64,000 bases of DNA, from positions 1 through 64,000 of the forward strand of contig JASANG010001435.1 of the NCBI GenBank assembly GCA_030248215.1, read 5' to 3'. Origin of the DNA: Enoplolaimus lenunculus. Taxonomy: Eukaryota > Nematoda > Enoplea > Enoplida > Thoracostomopsidae. A program made the position numbers and the translations under genes. Under the pieces are notes generated by a model. That model was not told the origin of the DNA and did no database searches. It saw only the letters and a list, made by a program, of their open reading frames with translations. This document shows, in pieces, positions 34,504-46,827 of this stretch. Positions within the stretch are counted from its first letter, which is position 1. The number at the start of each line of letters is the position of its first letter.

Positions 34504-36648
34504 GTAGCGGATCTATGGCCCATTTGACCTGTGACTCTTGAAGATCCATGTGACCCGCGAACCATTTTGACCCAAGTAATATTTGACGTCATAAAAGAAC
34601 ATTTGACACAATTTTGTGCAGTTAACGATTTTACAGAAAATTTGACAATTTTGCGCAATTCACACAAAAATTTGGCGCCGTTATTAGTTGCCGAATTGTG
34701 AAACAATCCATATGACCAATTGAATTTATTTTGTGATGGACGGCACTTTATGAATAACGGACGGCGTCGGACGGGTGACTTGCGGTGACGTCCGGCGCCG
34801 TTCGACAAGTATAACGCAACCCTTACTCTGACTGAATGTTTTGCTTGGTCGGGTACCGAATCATACTTATGGTACCGTGACAATATGCCGCTTAAGAAAA
34901 GAACAGCAATAATGTGAAGAAGATATTTTTGGGTGAAAATAACTTTCCATTAAATATTAAAACAATAGAGAGGACAGCCTATTGTCAACTGGTTAAATAG
35001 CATCAAATTAGTAAAAAATTTTCAATCAGTTAAATGTTAGAAATTTCAATAGCGAAAGATAATCTTGGACAATAGTATATATGCAACTGCGAACATTCTG
35101 GTCACAAGAAAATGTACCCAACTTACGCTGCGTTTTGATGTTATACCACCATATTAATGAAGACCAACATCTCCAGCTAACGGGGCAAATTCGTTAAAAT
35201 CTGCTGGATATAAGCATAGTCTCCATAAGCATACTCCAATTACATCAGAAAAATCAAGTAAAAAATATGGTTCTATAAAAGTTAAGTCAACCCCTCATAA
35301 ATATGGTTCTATAAAAGTTAAATCGGTCCCTTATAAGTGGGGTGTGGTAAGCAAAGCTGCACGCAACCCACACGTACCGGTGGGCATTCGTGGGTGAACG
35401 CGGGCCGAGATAAATTTTTTGACTGGGTAACCCGGAGTGTAAAAATTACTAAAACGCGCTTAAAAGATTGTGATTCTTTACCCACCTTGAATTCGAGTAA
35501 CAACAACAAACATGATACGTTGTTTGCCGTTATACAATAACGATTTTTTTGCTACGGGTATCAGGATACAACCAGGTATCTGGCCGTGACTCTGGTAAAA
35601 ACTCCGGCTTCCGTTTCCGGCAAATTTTTGCTGGATGGTTCAGCAAATTTTGCAGTGACATTTTTTGGTATTTTAAAAAGTTGTGTCGTTCAATAAATAA
35701 TTGGTAACTTTTGTCGGAGTTGATATGGGGGGCGGTGGCGAAAATGGAAGCGCTCTTTTTTCAACGGAAGATATTATTCAATTTCCAGTTTAAAATATTT
35801 ATGTTTGTAATATTTTTCGGAAAAAAATGTCTAAAAATATTGCTCGTCGCACGTAAACTGAACAGCAGCGTCAGTGTGGAGGTTAGATATCCTTACATTT
35901 TCATTGCTCCGTAATTCTCTGAAATACCCCGTCAGACTTATATGCACCCCACCATACCCCTTAACGGTCGAGATCCCCTGATGGCCCAAGTGTATTGGTG
36001 AGCCGTTTCCTTATACTCTTCAAATACTATCTTCAAATCACATTAATTAGGAAGTTTACTGCGAACACCAGAAGACCAAAACCAACCGCCAACCCACTGC
36101 GTAAGTCTTACCACAAACTCCGGTTCCGGAAAAAAGTTGCCGACATTCTGCTGAGTATATTCCACCACCGGTTCCGTCCTGTAAGTAACTAAACGCGTAT
36201 TGTGACATAAACCAAGGTCAGACCATGTTTTGTGAACACAAAAGAAACCCGTACCGGCGGCTGAACGTGGGTTGCGGGTAACGAAATTTTGCGCTGGTAA
36301 TACCGGGTTCAAAAAATAAAATTTCTGCCGGGTAAAGCTCGTGCCGGCTATAAAGAAATCTTCACCAGCTTACATCTCTGGGGGTAAAAAACAAAAACTC
36401 AACATACGCTGGCACATTTTGTATCTCACTAAACTATGCATTATACCCAGCTGTACATTCTTGGGTAAATAGAAATCATTATTCTTGTTAATACTGCCAA
36501 ATTTATATATACAAAGTATATTTTAATTTCACAGAGCTTTATTCTTATTATATTGCAATTAATATAATTTGTGACTTCAGTGCAATCGTTCATAGCTAAA
36601 TTATTAATAAAATAAATGCATCTGTAAATCTTGTCAAAGTTCAGCAAT
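34504..36648. other. gene-free stretch upstream of COE exon 1
   Basis: Contains a CGGCGTCGGACGG fragment (about 34730-34838) ending ATAACGCAACCC, related to the element at 46621. A 36-bp unit (ATATGGTTCTATAAAAGTTA) is tandemly duplicated at 35263-35336. A CAGGATACAACCAGG fragment lies near 35571. Two related segments with ACGTACCGG..GTGGG..GGGTAAC..CCGG occur near 35370-35445 and 36245-36320. The COE promoter and 5' UTR should lie here, but no TATA box or start site can be assigned with support. Confidence 0.4.
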
Positions 36649-36866
36649 ATGATGTTTCAATTCCCTCACACTGACCCAAGTCAAATGCCTATGGGTGGCG
36701 TGGGCGCTGGCGGCCCTCCACCCATGGGTATTCAGCAACCAAGAGGTCCTTGTGTGGGACCGCTGAAAGACGACCCTGGAAACAGTTTATGTGGAGCGGC
36801 GGCCGCGTTTCGCCACGGATGGGCCACCGGACCGGTCCCGAGCCTGATCGAAGCTAACCCTGGAAG
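36649..36866 (+). CDS. COE: COE exon 1 (N-terminus)
   Basis: 72 codons plus two bases, starting ATGATG (the second Met is equally possible), with an in-frame stop upstream at 36625-36627. It encodes a Met/Pro/Gly-rich N-terminus (QMPMGGVGAGGPPPMG). The stretch GPLKDDPGNSLCG is reminiscent of the MKEEPLGSGMN region of vertebrate EBFs. Donor AG|GTAAGT, phase 2; with exon 2 it completes a Ser codon. Its higher GC and smooth frame support coding. The upstream exon border is unknown; an AG at 36639-36640 could be a cis- or trans-splice acceptor. Confidence 0.85.
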
Positions 36867-37149
36867 GTAAGTTGTTTTTTCAGTATTGTAAATTTTGAAA
36901 CTGGAAAACATTAATTGTAATCATTGGTAAAACATAACGTTGTATAGGTACATATCCCTGGCTGTTGCACGATTTTGCTCGGAAGGGGGGCGTTTTATTT
37001 TTAACACTTGCGTATGAAACTTTTATTTTTTTTATTTTCGAGTCTTAAAGATCCGCTATAACGATAACGAAAAGGAGGATTCCATCCAAACTGTGACCAC
37101 CCATATATGCTACTGTAAAGCCGTTTTGTTTCGGCATGCGTTCAGTGGC

Positions 37150-37419
37150 AAGCAAAAACATACACGTGCAAGTTGCATGCACAAGTTTTGTCACAAAGCA
37201 GTTTTGAAATTCTTGCAGCAACAAATAATTCACTGGAATTCATGCTGTTTAATTTAATTCGCACCTGTGAACACAGTAGCAGCTCGCTTGAACTTCTTAC
37301 ACCTGCAGTTTGATTGGTCAATCGGAATGTTCCTTAGAAAATATTTGCAGCTGTAAGTATTTCGTGCAAGTTGCAGCAGCTGCTAGTTGTCGCTGCAAAC
37401 TTGCACGTGTGAATGGGGC
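37150..37419. mobile_element. TTAA-flanked (piggyBac-like) MITE copy, left end diverged
   Basis: The right end CTGCAAACTTGCACGTGTG..GGGGC is followed by TTAA at 37420-37423. The left side contains CACGTGCAAGTTGCATGCAC, but a left TTAA is not obvious. In COE intron 1. Confidence 0.65.
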
Positions 37420-38279
37420 TTAAATTCTTAAGTTATCAATTTTTGAACTACAAAAACAAATAACGTTTAAATTATTTAGGAACATTTACTTTGAGCATCT
37501 AAAATCGATAAATGTCGATTGCACTATTTTTAAACTGAACCATATGTTAAACCTAATTTGACAGGGTTACAACGCGGTTTTTTGTACACTTCCCTCCCAC
37601 ATTTTAAGATTAAAGCTTTATCCTCAACCTGGAGGCTTCGGTAAATGCTAATACAAACGTTTAGACTTAGCATTAGGCTCAAGTAAGCCTTTTATAAAAA
37701 CCTAAGCCAAAACCTAAACCCAAATCTGAGCTCTATATAGGAGACTGTACAAAGGCCGACACGCATCACGCAGCAATGTGAACCTGTTACGTTGAGGTTT
37801 CGGACCGGTACAGAGTAAAATATGACTGCTTTGAGGTTATTTTCAGACAATGCCCACCGCAAGCATGCAGTACCTAATTTGTTCATGCTCACTCACTCAG
37901 CTGCTAGAATTATATAAACTTGCACAAAGCATATGTTAACAGTAATATTACTATATTGTATTTAGCAATCATAGCAATATCTTGCAGTCGTGCAAGTTTT
38001 ACAAGTTGATATTATGCAAAATTTGCTGTAATCTAACCCTTGTAACAGAATGAATTTTTTCTAGACTCTAGTAGTATTTTTAAAAAAACGACCTGTAAAA
38101 TGAACATTTTAGAGAGTTTTCAGAGCGGATATTGCGCTATTTCTTATATCAGTATCAAATCAAACCCGAATCAAACCACGTTTAGGCTTTTATTGTCTTA
38201 TCATGTTAAAATAAGTTAAATCTGCCTGCAAACTTCTAGAATAATTTACGTAATTTGCTTCATTTAGTTCCAATTTCGT

Positions 38280-38543
38280 TATGTTTCCAGAGCGACGGCC
38301 TATACGTCACAACGCCCTTCGTCATGCCGGCCGCCTGCACTCCGCGTACTATCCCTATCTGGCTGTCTGAATGACTTGACCAGGAAGTTAATTGGACTGA
38401 GGCTCCCATGTAGACTACGGGGATAATCGGCACTACTCAACTTCGGTGCAAATTTTGAGATCTGCAATTGTAGCAGTTCGTTAGTTTGAAAACCGATTAC
38501 TAACTGGTGATAGGTGCTATATATGCATTTGAGAATACGGGCC
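38280..38543. mobile_element. fragment of the GGCCCGTATTCTCAAATG family
   Basis: The right end reads AACTGGTGATAGGTGCTATA then GCATTTGAGAATACGGGCC, the inverse of the left end at 42655. The left border is unclear. In COE intron 1. Confidence 0.5.
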
Positions 38544-39540
38544 AAGGACAGAACTCAATTTTCGACCGTGCAATGACTAAAAACCGCTTCTAAGACGGGC
38601 AAAATTCAAGCCAATGTGTTGACTAAAATTTGGATTTAGGTGCTTTCGCTGAAAAATACCTTAATTTTAAATGGTTTAAAATTTGCTAAATTAGCGTTCT
38701 CTTTCGAACTATTACTAGATCTCGCTGAAAGCTAAAATAGCAATTAAGTCTAAACAAAGTCTGCAAAACGCCCAACCTTAATATGAGACAAGAAACATGC
38801 TAAAAAGCTTAAAAAAACTCAACATTTGCAGGGTCAAGATCAACTAAATTGAACATTTTGTTTATATTTATTGCTAAATTTTGCTTAAATCTAAATTAAA
38901 CATTTTAAACTAACGAAGCTAAACGAACGATTGTATCTTTTACATAAAACTAATTCGTGGTCGGGTTTTGATAATGTGCAATTTTCGAAATCCCAATCTA
39001 CCAAACATTTTAAATTGTTACGGTCGCCTTGAGACCAATTCCTTTCATCAACCGTCAGCCAACAGCGGCGAAAATTGCTTACAGGATTTTGTGTTTTTTC
39101 GTGTCTTGCAATGATTGTAGTTCGTTGCGAATCCAAGGGGCATAGAAGACTGTGTCGCCCATTCACAAGCCCTGTCGAGCTGAAAATTTTGCAATGCAAA
39201 TAGTTCATCTGTAACGCTCACGATGTGTTTTGTAGCCAAATACATAAAATATGGCGGTGTTTTAATACGAATTTTAAACACATTTTTGCGCTTTCGGCCA
39301 AATACTTATTCTTAAAATATCCAAAAATTTGCTAAAAACGCATTTTAAACTATAAAATGTCATAGCACAAAAACGATTTTTCCAACTAAAAAATCTTTGA
39401 TACGTCACTCTCTCAGTTATGTTATCATACGATGATGTTTGTTGCAGTATTGCATCATTAATTATACGTTCTAACAGCAGTTGACAAAAAAGCTTTATGA
39501 TTCGAATTTTTTCTGCGAGTCAAAATTTCAAAATCAAATA

Positions 39541-39793
39541 CACTGTAAATTCTAATGAGTTGATTAATCAACTCAGCTAGAGAGTTAATTATTTTTGAGT
39601 TAATAACAGTGAACATTAACCCACTGTGAGTTGAGTTGATCCCCACTCTAAGTTCAGATAATTTCGGGTGAGTTAAACAATTAATTCAGATTGAGCTTTA
39701 TTGACTCAAAATTCCGAGCTCTAAAATTCCTAACTCAGACTGAGAGCGATTCAACTCATTCTGAGTTAAAATCAACTCACTGGGATTTACAGA
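39541..39793. mobile_element. second copy of the CACTGTAAAT MITE
   Basis: Starts right after TA with CACTGTAAATTCTAATGAGT, includes the palindrome GAGTTGATTAATCAACTC and ends CACTGGGATTTACAG. Closely matches 30114-30368. In COE intron 1. Confidence 0.85.
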
Positions 39794-40582
39794 AAGGTTG
39801 TTCAATCGAAAATTCTTACCTGGCCAAGACAGAAAACTTAACGGAATTAACTGCGTTTGTTTGTAATGTTTCTTGACGGCTTTTATTTTCCTAAATTTAT
39901 TCGTTGAGTTGAATTCAACTTTACTTTTGCAATAAATTGCTTAAGAAACAATATTACTTTAAATATCTTGTTGAATTATTTAGGAAATGTATATGTCATA
40001 TTAGAGGATTCAAAATACCATTTTTTATGTAATAATTGAAATTGTAATGCTAACATTTCAACGCAACAATCACATCCTTTCGTTCAGTTCTATCGTTGGG
40101 AAATTAATTTTGAACAAGTAACGCAAAATGAATTCAAGAAGTGTGTCGAATTTCTAACTTGACAATTTATTGTAAAGCTGGTTTAATAAGAACGAATACA
40201 AACTAGTGATTGGTGTTACACACATTTTAGAATACGGTTTCACAGAGCGTTGAAGAATACGGTTTGAGAAACTAAAAGTGTTAACCAATTTACGTTTAAA
40301 CGTTAAACGCAAGCTAGCGTTCGCTTAACTGAGTAAAATAAGAAGACTAACTTTATGCTGTTTTTGAAACTAAAACCATAAAAAAACAGGCAAATTATCT
40401 CGATGCAAAGCAAAAAAATTTCGATTTCAACGATATATAAATTGTACTGTTCTTTAAAACGACCAGTTTGAATGTAATGTTCTCTAGGGGGCTCAGACGA
40501 GAAAATATACATATATTTGAACGTAAAACCAAGTATTACGGCCCCAGCTGGGAACCTTCGAAACTATAAAACTTCAAAACTA

Positions 40583-40652
40583 GTAAGATATATGTATATA
40601 TATGTATATATAAATATATATTATATATATATCTATATATATCTATATATAT
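40583..40652. repeat. TA-rich microsatellite
   Basis: Runs of TATATG and ATATATAT with a few C interruptions, in COE intron 1. Confidence 0.8.
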
Positions 40653-40939
40653 TTCATTGCATAACAACATTCACTTTTAGGCTGCTGTGTACATTTGGGG
40701 ATTCTGATGTAATTCGTAGTGTTTTCGGAGCATTGCACATGCAATTTTGTGGCTGGTCTGTGCGCGCTGCAAAATGCGGTCCAAAGGCCCACAAGTGGGC
40801 TTTAGGGGCGCCTGTTTCTATTCGCTTCCGAAACCCAAGACCCAAATCGTACAAGCTAAAATGCACTCGGTACCTTTCGTATAAAGTTGAAAATAGAATT
40901 TATGTTATAAGCGGTAGACATGCACAGTGTGTTTGTGTG

Positions 40940-41176
40940 CAGAGGAGGATCCAAAAATTTCTGACAGGGGGCGGGCGGCTGGCAAATATTATGAAACGCA
41001 AAAATTGTAAGGTAGGGATCATTTTATCACAAAAAACGTTCTGAGAGGAAAAATTGTATTGTTTATAAAAACATTCTGAGGGGAAAAATTGTAAGGTAAG
41101 ACTGAAACCTTACCATTTTATCAAAAAAAATTCTGACTGGGGTGTACTGACCCCGCCCCACTGGATCCGCTAGTGT
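40940..41176. mobile_element. element with GGATCC near both ends
   Basis: Left end AGAGGAGGATCCAAAAATTT, right end CACTGGATCCGCTAGTG. The inside holds AAAATTGTAAGGTA repeats and CCTTACCATTTTATC. The same right end recurs at about 49375 and 55722, so it is a dispersed family. In COE intron 1. Confidence 0.55.
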
Positions 41177-41425
41177 GTGCGTGCGCAATTTCTGTAAATA
41201 TTTTCAGCGCGGCGGATCTAGAAATTTTTGACGGTGTGGTGTGATATATAATAGTGAACAACTCGTCATCGACCATGCCAGAAGCCGAACGCAATTTTAT
41301 TGCTAAAGTTTAAAGCTTTGGTTTTGATCCCTGCTGGTAGTTCCACTTCTGGGTGGCCACCCTTTTGGATTCTATTTGGTTGCGATTTTTTACATGAGAG
41401 TAAAGAGTGATATGAGTTTGCAGTA

Positions 41426-41720
41426 CTGTAATGACCCGAATAAGAGGGGGACTGATATTTATTTGGCCTCTCCAGAGGGTACCCTACCCCCCGGTGATTC
41501 GTGCACGAAATGTTATTTGTTTTAACCCGCCCTCCTCCACCCTTCGTTACTGATATATATCCGGTATTGTGACTATTCGTTGAATTAAACGTTTTTTGCC
41601 TTGCATCAAAAGCTTGAGCGACAATTCAAGGTTATATACATTCAAATCTTAAGTTCGCAAAAAAGTTTCGAACTCAACTTTATTCGGTCCTGGAGTCATT
41701 TATGCGTTACGATTTGGAAT
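41426..41720 (+). mobile_element. 5' part of the TA-flanked CTGTAGTGACCCGAATAAGA family
   Basis: Begins after TA with CTGTAATGACCCGAATAAGA and continues through the family interior to CTGGAGTCATTTATGCGTTA, then fades out. In COE intron 1. Confidence 0.75.
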
Positions 41721-42654
41721 ACTTTAGTTTAAAATGTAATTTCGACCAATAATTAGAGTAAATTTTTATTTGAAACCTCTGTGTTAAGCTGAAAGATAAA
41801 TAAATTATGCAATTTCTATTATACAGTGATTTTCGTCGCTATTACCTCGTTGATTCTCCTATCTAAACTTGAAGATATGGGCTACAAATATGGTAGCTCT
41901 GGGCTCATGTTTACTCTCCGTTTTTAGACAACCTATAAACGCATCAAAATACTCACAGAATGCATTCACTCCAAGCATTGAGACTAAAATACCAGATTAA
42001 AGGTGTGAAGCTGAAATATATGTTTTCGAACATAAAACACCAGAAGACAGTCTTAATTAAACCCTGATGTTTCTGAGATTTAAAACCGTTTTAATGATTT
42101 CATTTTAGATGCATTTTATGGACAAAATTTTGAAGCCAATAAAATGCCATTCATGTTTGTTCTGTACCGTGTTACATTTTTCATGACTAAGGTGAAATCT
42201 TAAACGAGTTTTCGGGATATTACGCGTCGTTAGTAGTGTTTGTCTTTAAACCCTGAAGCCTTGCAAAATTAGTCCCGTTTTAGAAACTTTTGTTGTCTAT
42301 TAATTATTTAAATTTACGTTAACCTAGCCACAGTTTCAAAATTTCTGATTATACTAGAAAACCGTATTAAAATTTTATTTTTGAAAGATTGTTTTCAATG
42401 AAAGTAGTGTATTTTGGACGCAGTTTTCTACAAATTGAAACAATTCTTTAATATTATTGACTTTTCGTTATTCTCGCTTGTTTTGATTTGATTTAAGTGG
42501 CAGTATTAGTGGCAACTTATTTATAAAATTGAAATTCTGGTTGACGTGTTCACTGACCATTTATTCCATTTATTCACGTGTGATTTTAGCAAGCGGGGTC
42601 AGCGGATATATAACAGTGAAAAATAGCTTTCGAACAAAACAAGCTAGAAACTTT

Positions 42655-42800
42655 GGCCCGTATTCTCAAATGTGTGTAGCACCCATCACCAGTTAGCCAT
42701 AAGTTTCAAACTCGCTAACTAATGCAGTTGCTGAACTAAAATATTGGGCAATAGTAGAGCAAGTCAACTGCAAAAAATGTGTCAAATTTTGAGCCTCAGA
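42655..42800. mobile_element. fragment of the GGCCCGTATTCTCAAATG family
   Basis: Left end GGCCCGTATTCTCAAATGTG followed by TAGCACCCATCACCAGTTAG; no right end found. In COE intron 1. Confidence 0.5.
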
Positions 42801-44379
42801 TCTGGCTTGATCGAAAGTTACAAGACTTATCCCCAACAGTTGCATGTGAGAGTGTGCTCCTTTAATATAAATTTTGGTTTTGATCTCAGTTTGCAGTGGC
42901 GTAACCTGATTTAACCTGGGTCATTAAAATTTTACAACTGAAAAATCAAGTACCGAATTAGCGTTTAGTTTGTGTTTGAGTCCAGTTTAAAATATAATTT
43001 AATTTAATTGTTAATAATTTTTGACTCGTGTTGATTGAATTGAAATTTACAGCTCAAATAAAAATATTTCTCCGCGATCTGTGTTGCTGGTTGAAATTTT
43101 ATTATTTATTCGTTAATTGTTATCTCTTCCCCCAATGCTACATTCACTGAATTTTGTTCGACCAGAAACCTTTTCTTGACTCTGAGAACATTTTCAAAAC
43201 ACAATCTTGTTCGTTTTAATATATATATTCTCGTTAACGTTCATCGATTTAGCATGACTTATATAGAGCTCAAACTGATTTAAATAATCGTAATTATTCA
43301 TGTGCTAATTGCTAGTTTTACGGGGCAAAATAGTCAATGAGATAGCCTTTTGCTTCATTTTAGCTGTGTACTTGCATGTTCGAAAATTAAAAGTTGTACT
43401 TAAATTACAAGTAGGCTTACCTAATAATTTTTTATAGTCTGCCAGCTTAGCGGAATGTGCAAAAGTTAGCGGAAGCACAAAAATTTTTGTGCAAATTTTC
43501 TTTTCATAGAACAATCTCGTGTATTTCTTAAGAAATTATTGTAAACAAAGTAGTGCTGGAAGGTTGCCCAAAATACGTATGTGGGGCGGTTTAGCTTTAA
43601 TATATAGATTTCTTAGTCACCTAACTGTAGGAAGAGAAAAAAATTGTGTTTCGATATTTTGAAATATAAACAGAATGCGTTTTGTGATTGTTTCAGTTGT
43701 CTACTAAAATGTTAACAATTCGGGCCATTGTATAGAGCAGGTCTGTTAGCCTAATCAAACAATAGTCTAAAATTTTTACGGTGGCGGTATACTTTTGATG
43801 ACGCCCGACGCCGTCGAGAGCGACGTACGGCTCCGAATGGCGCCGCACGACAAGTACAGAGGCTCCCTTTAGCTTACACACTATTGCCGTCTCACAGAAA
43901 AACGTCCCGACCCTGATCTTTTACAAGGGCCATAATTTGCTATCGAATTTGACGCTTTTTATGCCGTTCGTAGGAGACAACACTTAATAGTTGAAATTTT
44001 TATAGGCCGTAGAAAAATTTCAAGGATTTATTTGTAGTACCAACAGCTGCATAATTTGAATTTAAACCGCAACTCATTTAATAATATAATATTTTTAATA
44101 AATTAACGAATTTTAGCAACGAAATGATTTTTTGTGTCTCAATTGATTTCAAGATCGTTTATTATATACTCACTGATACTTTTTCATAGTATTTTTTAAA
44201 AAATTCCGAGCCTAAAATTTTATACTAAAGAAACAAAATGGTTTGTTTGAATGACACAACGAATTCAAATTATTCTAAATTGCAATTTGATCTTGGAATG
44301 TCAGCGTTTGCGATGGTAAACAGCAACGGGTAATTAATGTTTATGCACTTATTAGTGTGCACGAGGTGTTTTCGATTAA

Positions 44380-44652
44380 TACCCACAAATGTCACACGTG
44401 CAAGTTTTTTGCTGCGAGAACTTGCAGCTGAAAATTGCACGCAGAACCGGACATTTGTTCGTCAGCCAATGAGAAATCGGGTGAAATAAATTCAGTGGAC
44501 TTGCATGGTTATTCACAGATTCATTCCTAGCTGTGATTTCTAATGAATTATTTGCAGCTACAAGTTTTTCGAACGGGATTTTGGACAAAACTTGAAAGAG
44601 CAAGTTGCAGCTGCAAGTTCTCGTAGCAAAAACTTGCACGTGTGAATAGGGC
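44380..44652. mobile_element. TTAA-flanked (piggyBac-like) MITE
   Basis: 273 bp, the same length as the copy at 23659, with TTAA at 44376-44379 and 44653-44656. The arms contain CAAGTTTTTTGCTGCGAGAA and its inverse, ending TTGCACGTGTGAATAGGGC. In COE intron 1, 18 bp from the next element. Confidence 0.82.
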
Positions 44653-44670
44653 TTAAGTTTCTTCTTATTA

Positions 44671-45104
44671 CTGTAGTGACTCAAATAAGAGGGGGACTGA
44701 TATTTATTTGGCCTCTCCGGAGGGTACCACGCTCCTCTGTTATTCGATTACGGACTGTTATTTATTTTTAACCCGCCCTCCGCTGCTCTTCATTACTAAT
44801 ATATACGGTATTGCCACTATCCCTTGAATTAAAAGTTTATTTTCTTATATAAAAAACTTGAGCTAAAATTCAAGAGGAATGTACTTTCAAAACTTAAGTA
44901 TACTTTAAAGATTCGAACTCAACTTTATTTGGCCCTGGAGTCGTTTGCGCACAATTAAGAATAATTGACATTTATGGACACTAATTAGAATTTAGGGACT
45001 CTATACGCTTACGGATTCTTATTAGAGATACGTACTCCTATTGATTGGGACTCAAAATGGGGACCTCACCTTCTTATTACCCCCTCTTATTCGGGTCACT
45101 ACAG
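44671..45104 (+). mobile_element. complete TA-flanked MITE (CTGTAGTGAC family)
   Basis: 434 bp between TA at 44669-44670 and TA at 45105-45106. Ends CTGTAGTGACTCAAATAAGA and TCTTATTCGGGTCACTACAG are inverted. No transposase frame. TA duplication fits Tc1/mariner-type mobilisation. In COE intron 1. Confidence 0.88.
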
Positions 45105-45496
45105 TAGTTAATTATACTGTTACAAACTCGATAAGAATTTGATGACTTGTAGAATGTCGAAAACTTTATAATTATTGATGTTTAATTTTTTTGCGTAAAT
45201 ATCCAAGCAGAAGAGATGTGGAAAGCATTAACGATTGGCATGAATTCGAACTTTTCAGATTAATGTTCGCATTAAAATGCGTAAAAATCCTGCTATTTGG
45301 AAATAAATATTGTGGTTCTAGTAGCTCATATCTATATTATTAAAGCTAAACTGTTGCACATATGAATTTTCGGCATGATTTTACCACAGAAGTGAACTAC
45401 GTTTTGGCAACGCAACTTAATGTATTCATCAATTTCTAAATTATCGTTTTAATACAAAAAAATTTGTGTGTATAGAGATTCACAAATGCCCTATTG

Positions 45497-45877
45497 ACAT
45501 TTGCATGGTTGTTCACACATGTGAACTAAATTCCTAGCTATGATTTTTAATGAATTATTTGCAGTTGCAAGTTTTTCGAATCGGATTTTGGACAAACCTT
45601 GCGAGTGCAAGTTGCAGCTGCAAGTTCTCGCAGCAAAAACTTGCACATGTGAATAGGGTATAAGTTTCTTCTTATTACTGTAGTGACCCAAATAAGAGGT
45701 GGACTGATTTTTATTTGGCCTCTCCGGAGGGTACCACGCTCCTCTGTTATTCGGTCACGTACTGTTATTCATTTTTAACCCGCCCTACGCCGCTCATCAT
45801 TCCTAATATATACGGTATTGCAACTATCCGTTGAACTAAAGTTTGTCTTATATAAAAAACTTGAGCGATAATGCAAG
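45497..45877 (+). repeat. diverged duplicate of about 44500-44880, ending at COE exon 2
   Basis: Holds the right half of the TTAA element, the same 18-bp spacer (TAAGTTTCTTCTTATTA) and the left half of the TA element (from 45678, after TA at 45676-45677) in the order and spacing of 44500-44880. This shows duplication of the joined pair and not two independent insertions. It ends 18 bp before exon 2, so the branch region of intron 1 is probably element-derived. Confidence 0.8.
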
Positions 45878-45895
45878 AATTGTTTTTATTTGCAG

Positions 45896-46049
45896 TTCGG
45901 TCCTCGCCAAAGCCCAATTTGAAAAGCAACCACCGAACAATTTGCGAAAAAGTAACTTTTTCCACTTTGTCATCGCGCTGTACGATCGTGCTGGGCAACC
46001 GGTTGAAATTGAACGAACGGCGTTTGTTGGATTCATTGAGAAAGAAAAG
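45896..46049 (+). CDS. COE: COE exon 2 (start of DNA-binding domain)
   Basis: Acceptor TTTTTATTTGCAG, donor GTAAGC. Encodes [20 protein letters not shown] followed by [20 protein letters not shown] and [11 protein letters not shown], nearly identical to the start of all known COE/EBF DNA-binding domains. The NLRKSN region contacts DNA in the family. Ends in phase 0. The 5' flank up to 45877 is half of a TA-flanked MITE. Confidence 0.97.
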
Positions 46050-46620
46050 GTAAGCGCATAATAATTTATAATGGCCTGGCAATTGAGACACAGGCGGACT
46101 TATGGACTTAGAAAACTAGAAGTTTAGGCTTGAGCTTAGGTGTGAATAGGCTTAAATTTAGTCTTAATAGGCTAAGACTTAGGTTTAGGTTTTTCGGCTT
46201 AATCTTCTTAGTAGGTAGTACATTACAGTTAACATGGTCCAAAAAGTAAACGATATGAACGGTGATTTATTCTTCTAGTAAACCAGAATCCTGGTGGGCT
46301 TTGCCAATTTCGAAGTCAAAAATATTTACATAACACTGACTGAAATAATTAGTGAAAAAAAATAATTGTAACAGACCAACAATCCAAATTAATAAAATTG
46401 TATTTGGCTTACCGCTGGCTTTGCTTGCGAGGCATTTACAACCAATATATGTTACGCTTCAGCGTATGTGGCGGTACTGTTTAGATCAACGGTTACTTTA
46501 CTCTGGCTTGTTTGTATTCAAATTTCAACTCAACCTGTGACTTCGCCAAGGAGTTATTGCGCATTAATGCCACGATAACTTGCTCAGTGTTGAAAACTTA
46601 TAAGCAAACCAAAATGATTG

Positions 46621-46827
46621 AGGGTTGCGCTATGCATAACGTACGGCGCCGTTCGTCACCTGTGTGGTACTGTCCGGCGCCGTCGATCACCCGTGCGGTA
46701 CTGTCCGTCACCGTGCATCACCATACGTTATCGTACGTGAACGTTGACGGATGGCGTCGTACGGCTGACGCATGGTGACGGACGGCGGCAGACGGCGCCG
46801 TACGTCAACAAAGGTATAGCGCAACCG
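46621..46827. mobile_element. CG-rich inverted-repeat element
   Basis: Ends GGGTTGCGCTATGC and GGTATAGCGCAACC are inverted. The interior is rich in GGCGCCGT, GTCACC and TACGT motifs with many CpG, unlike the AT-rich intron. Related fragments lie near 18340, 34730-34838 and 43790-43860. In COE intron 2. Confidence 0.65.
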
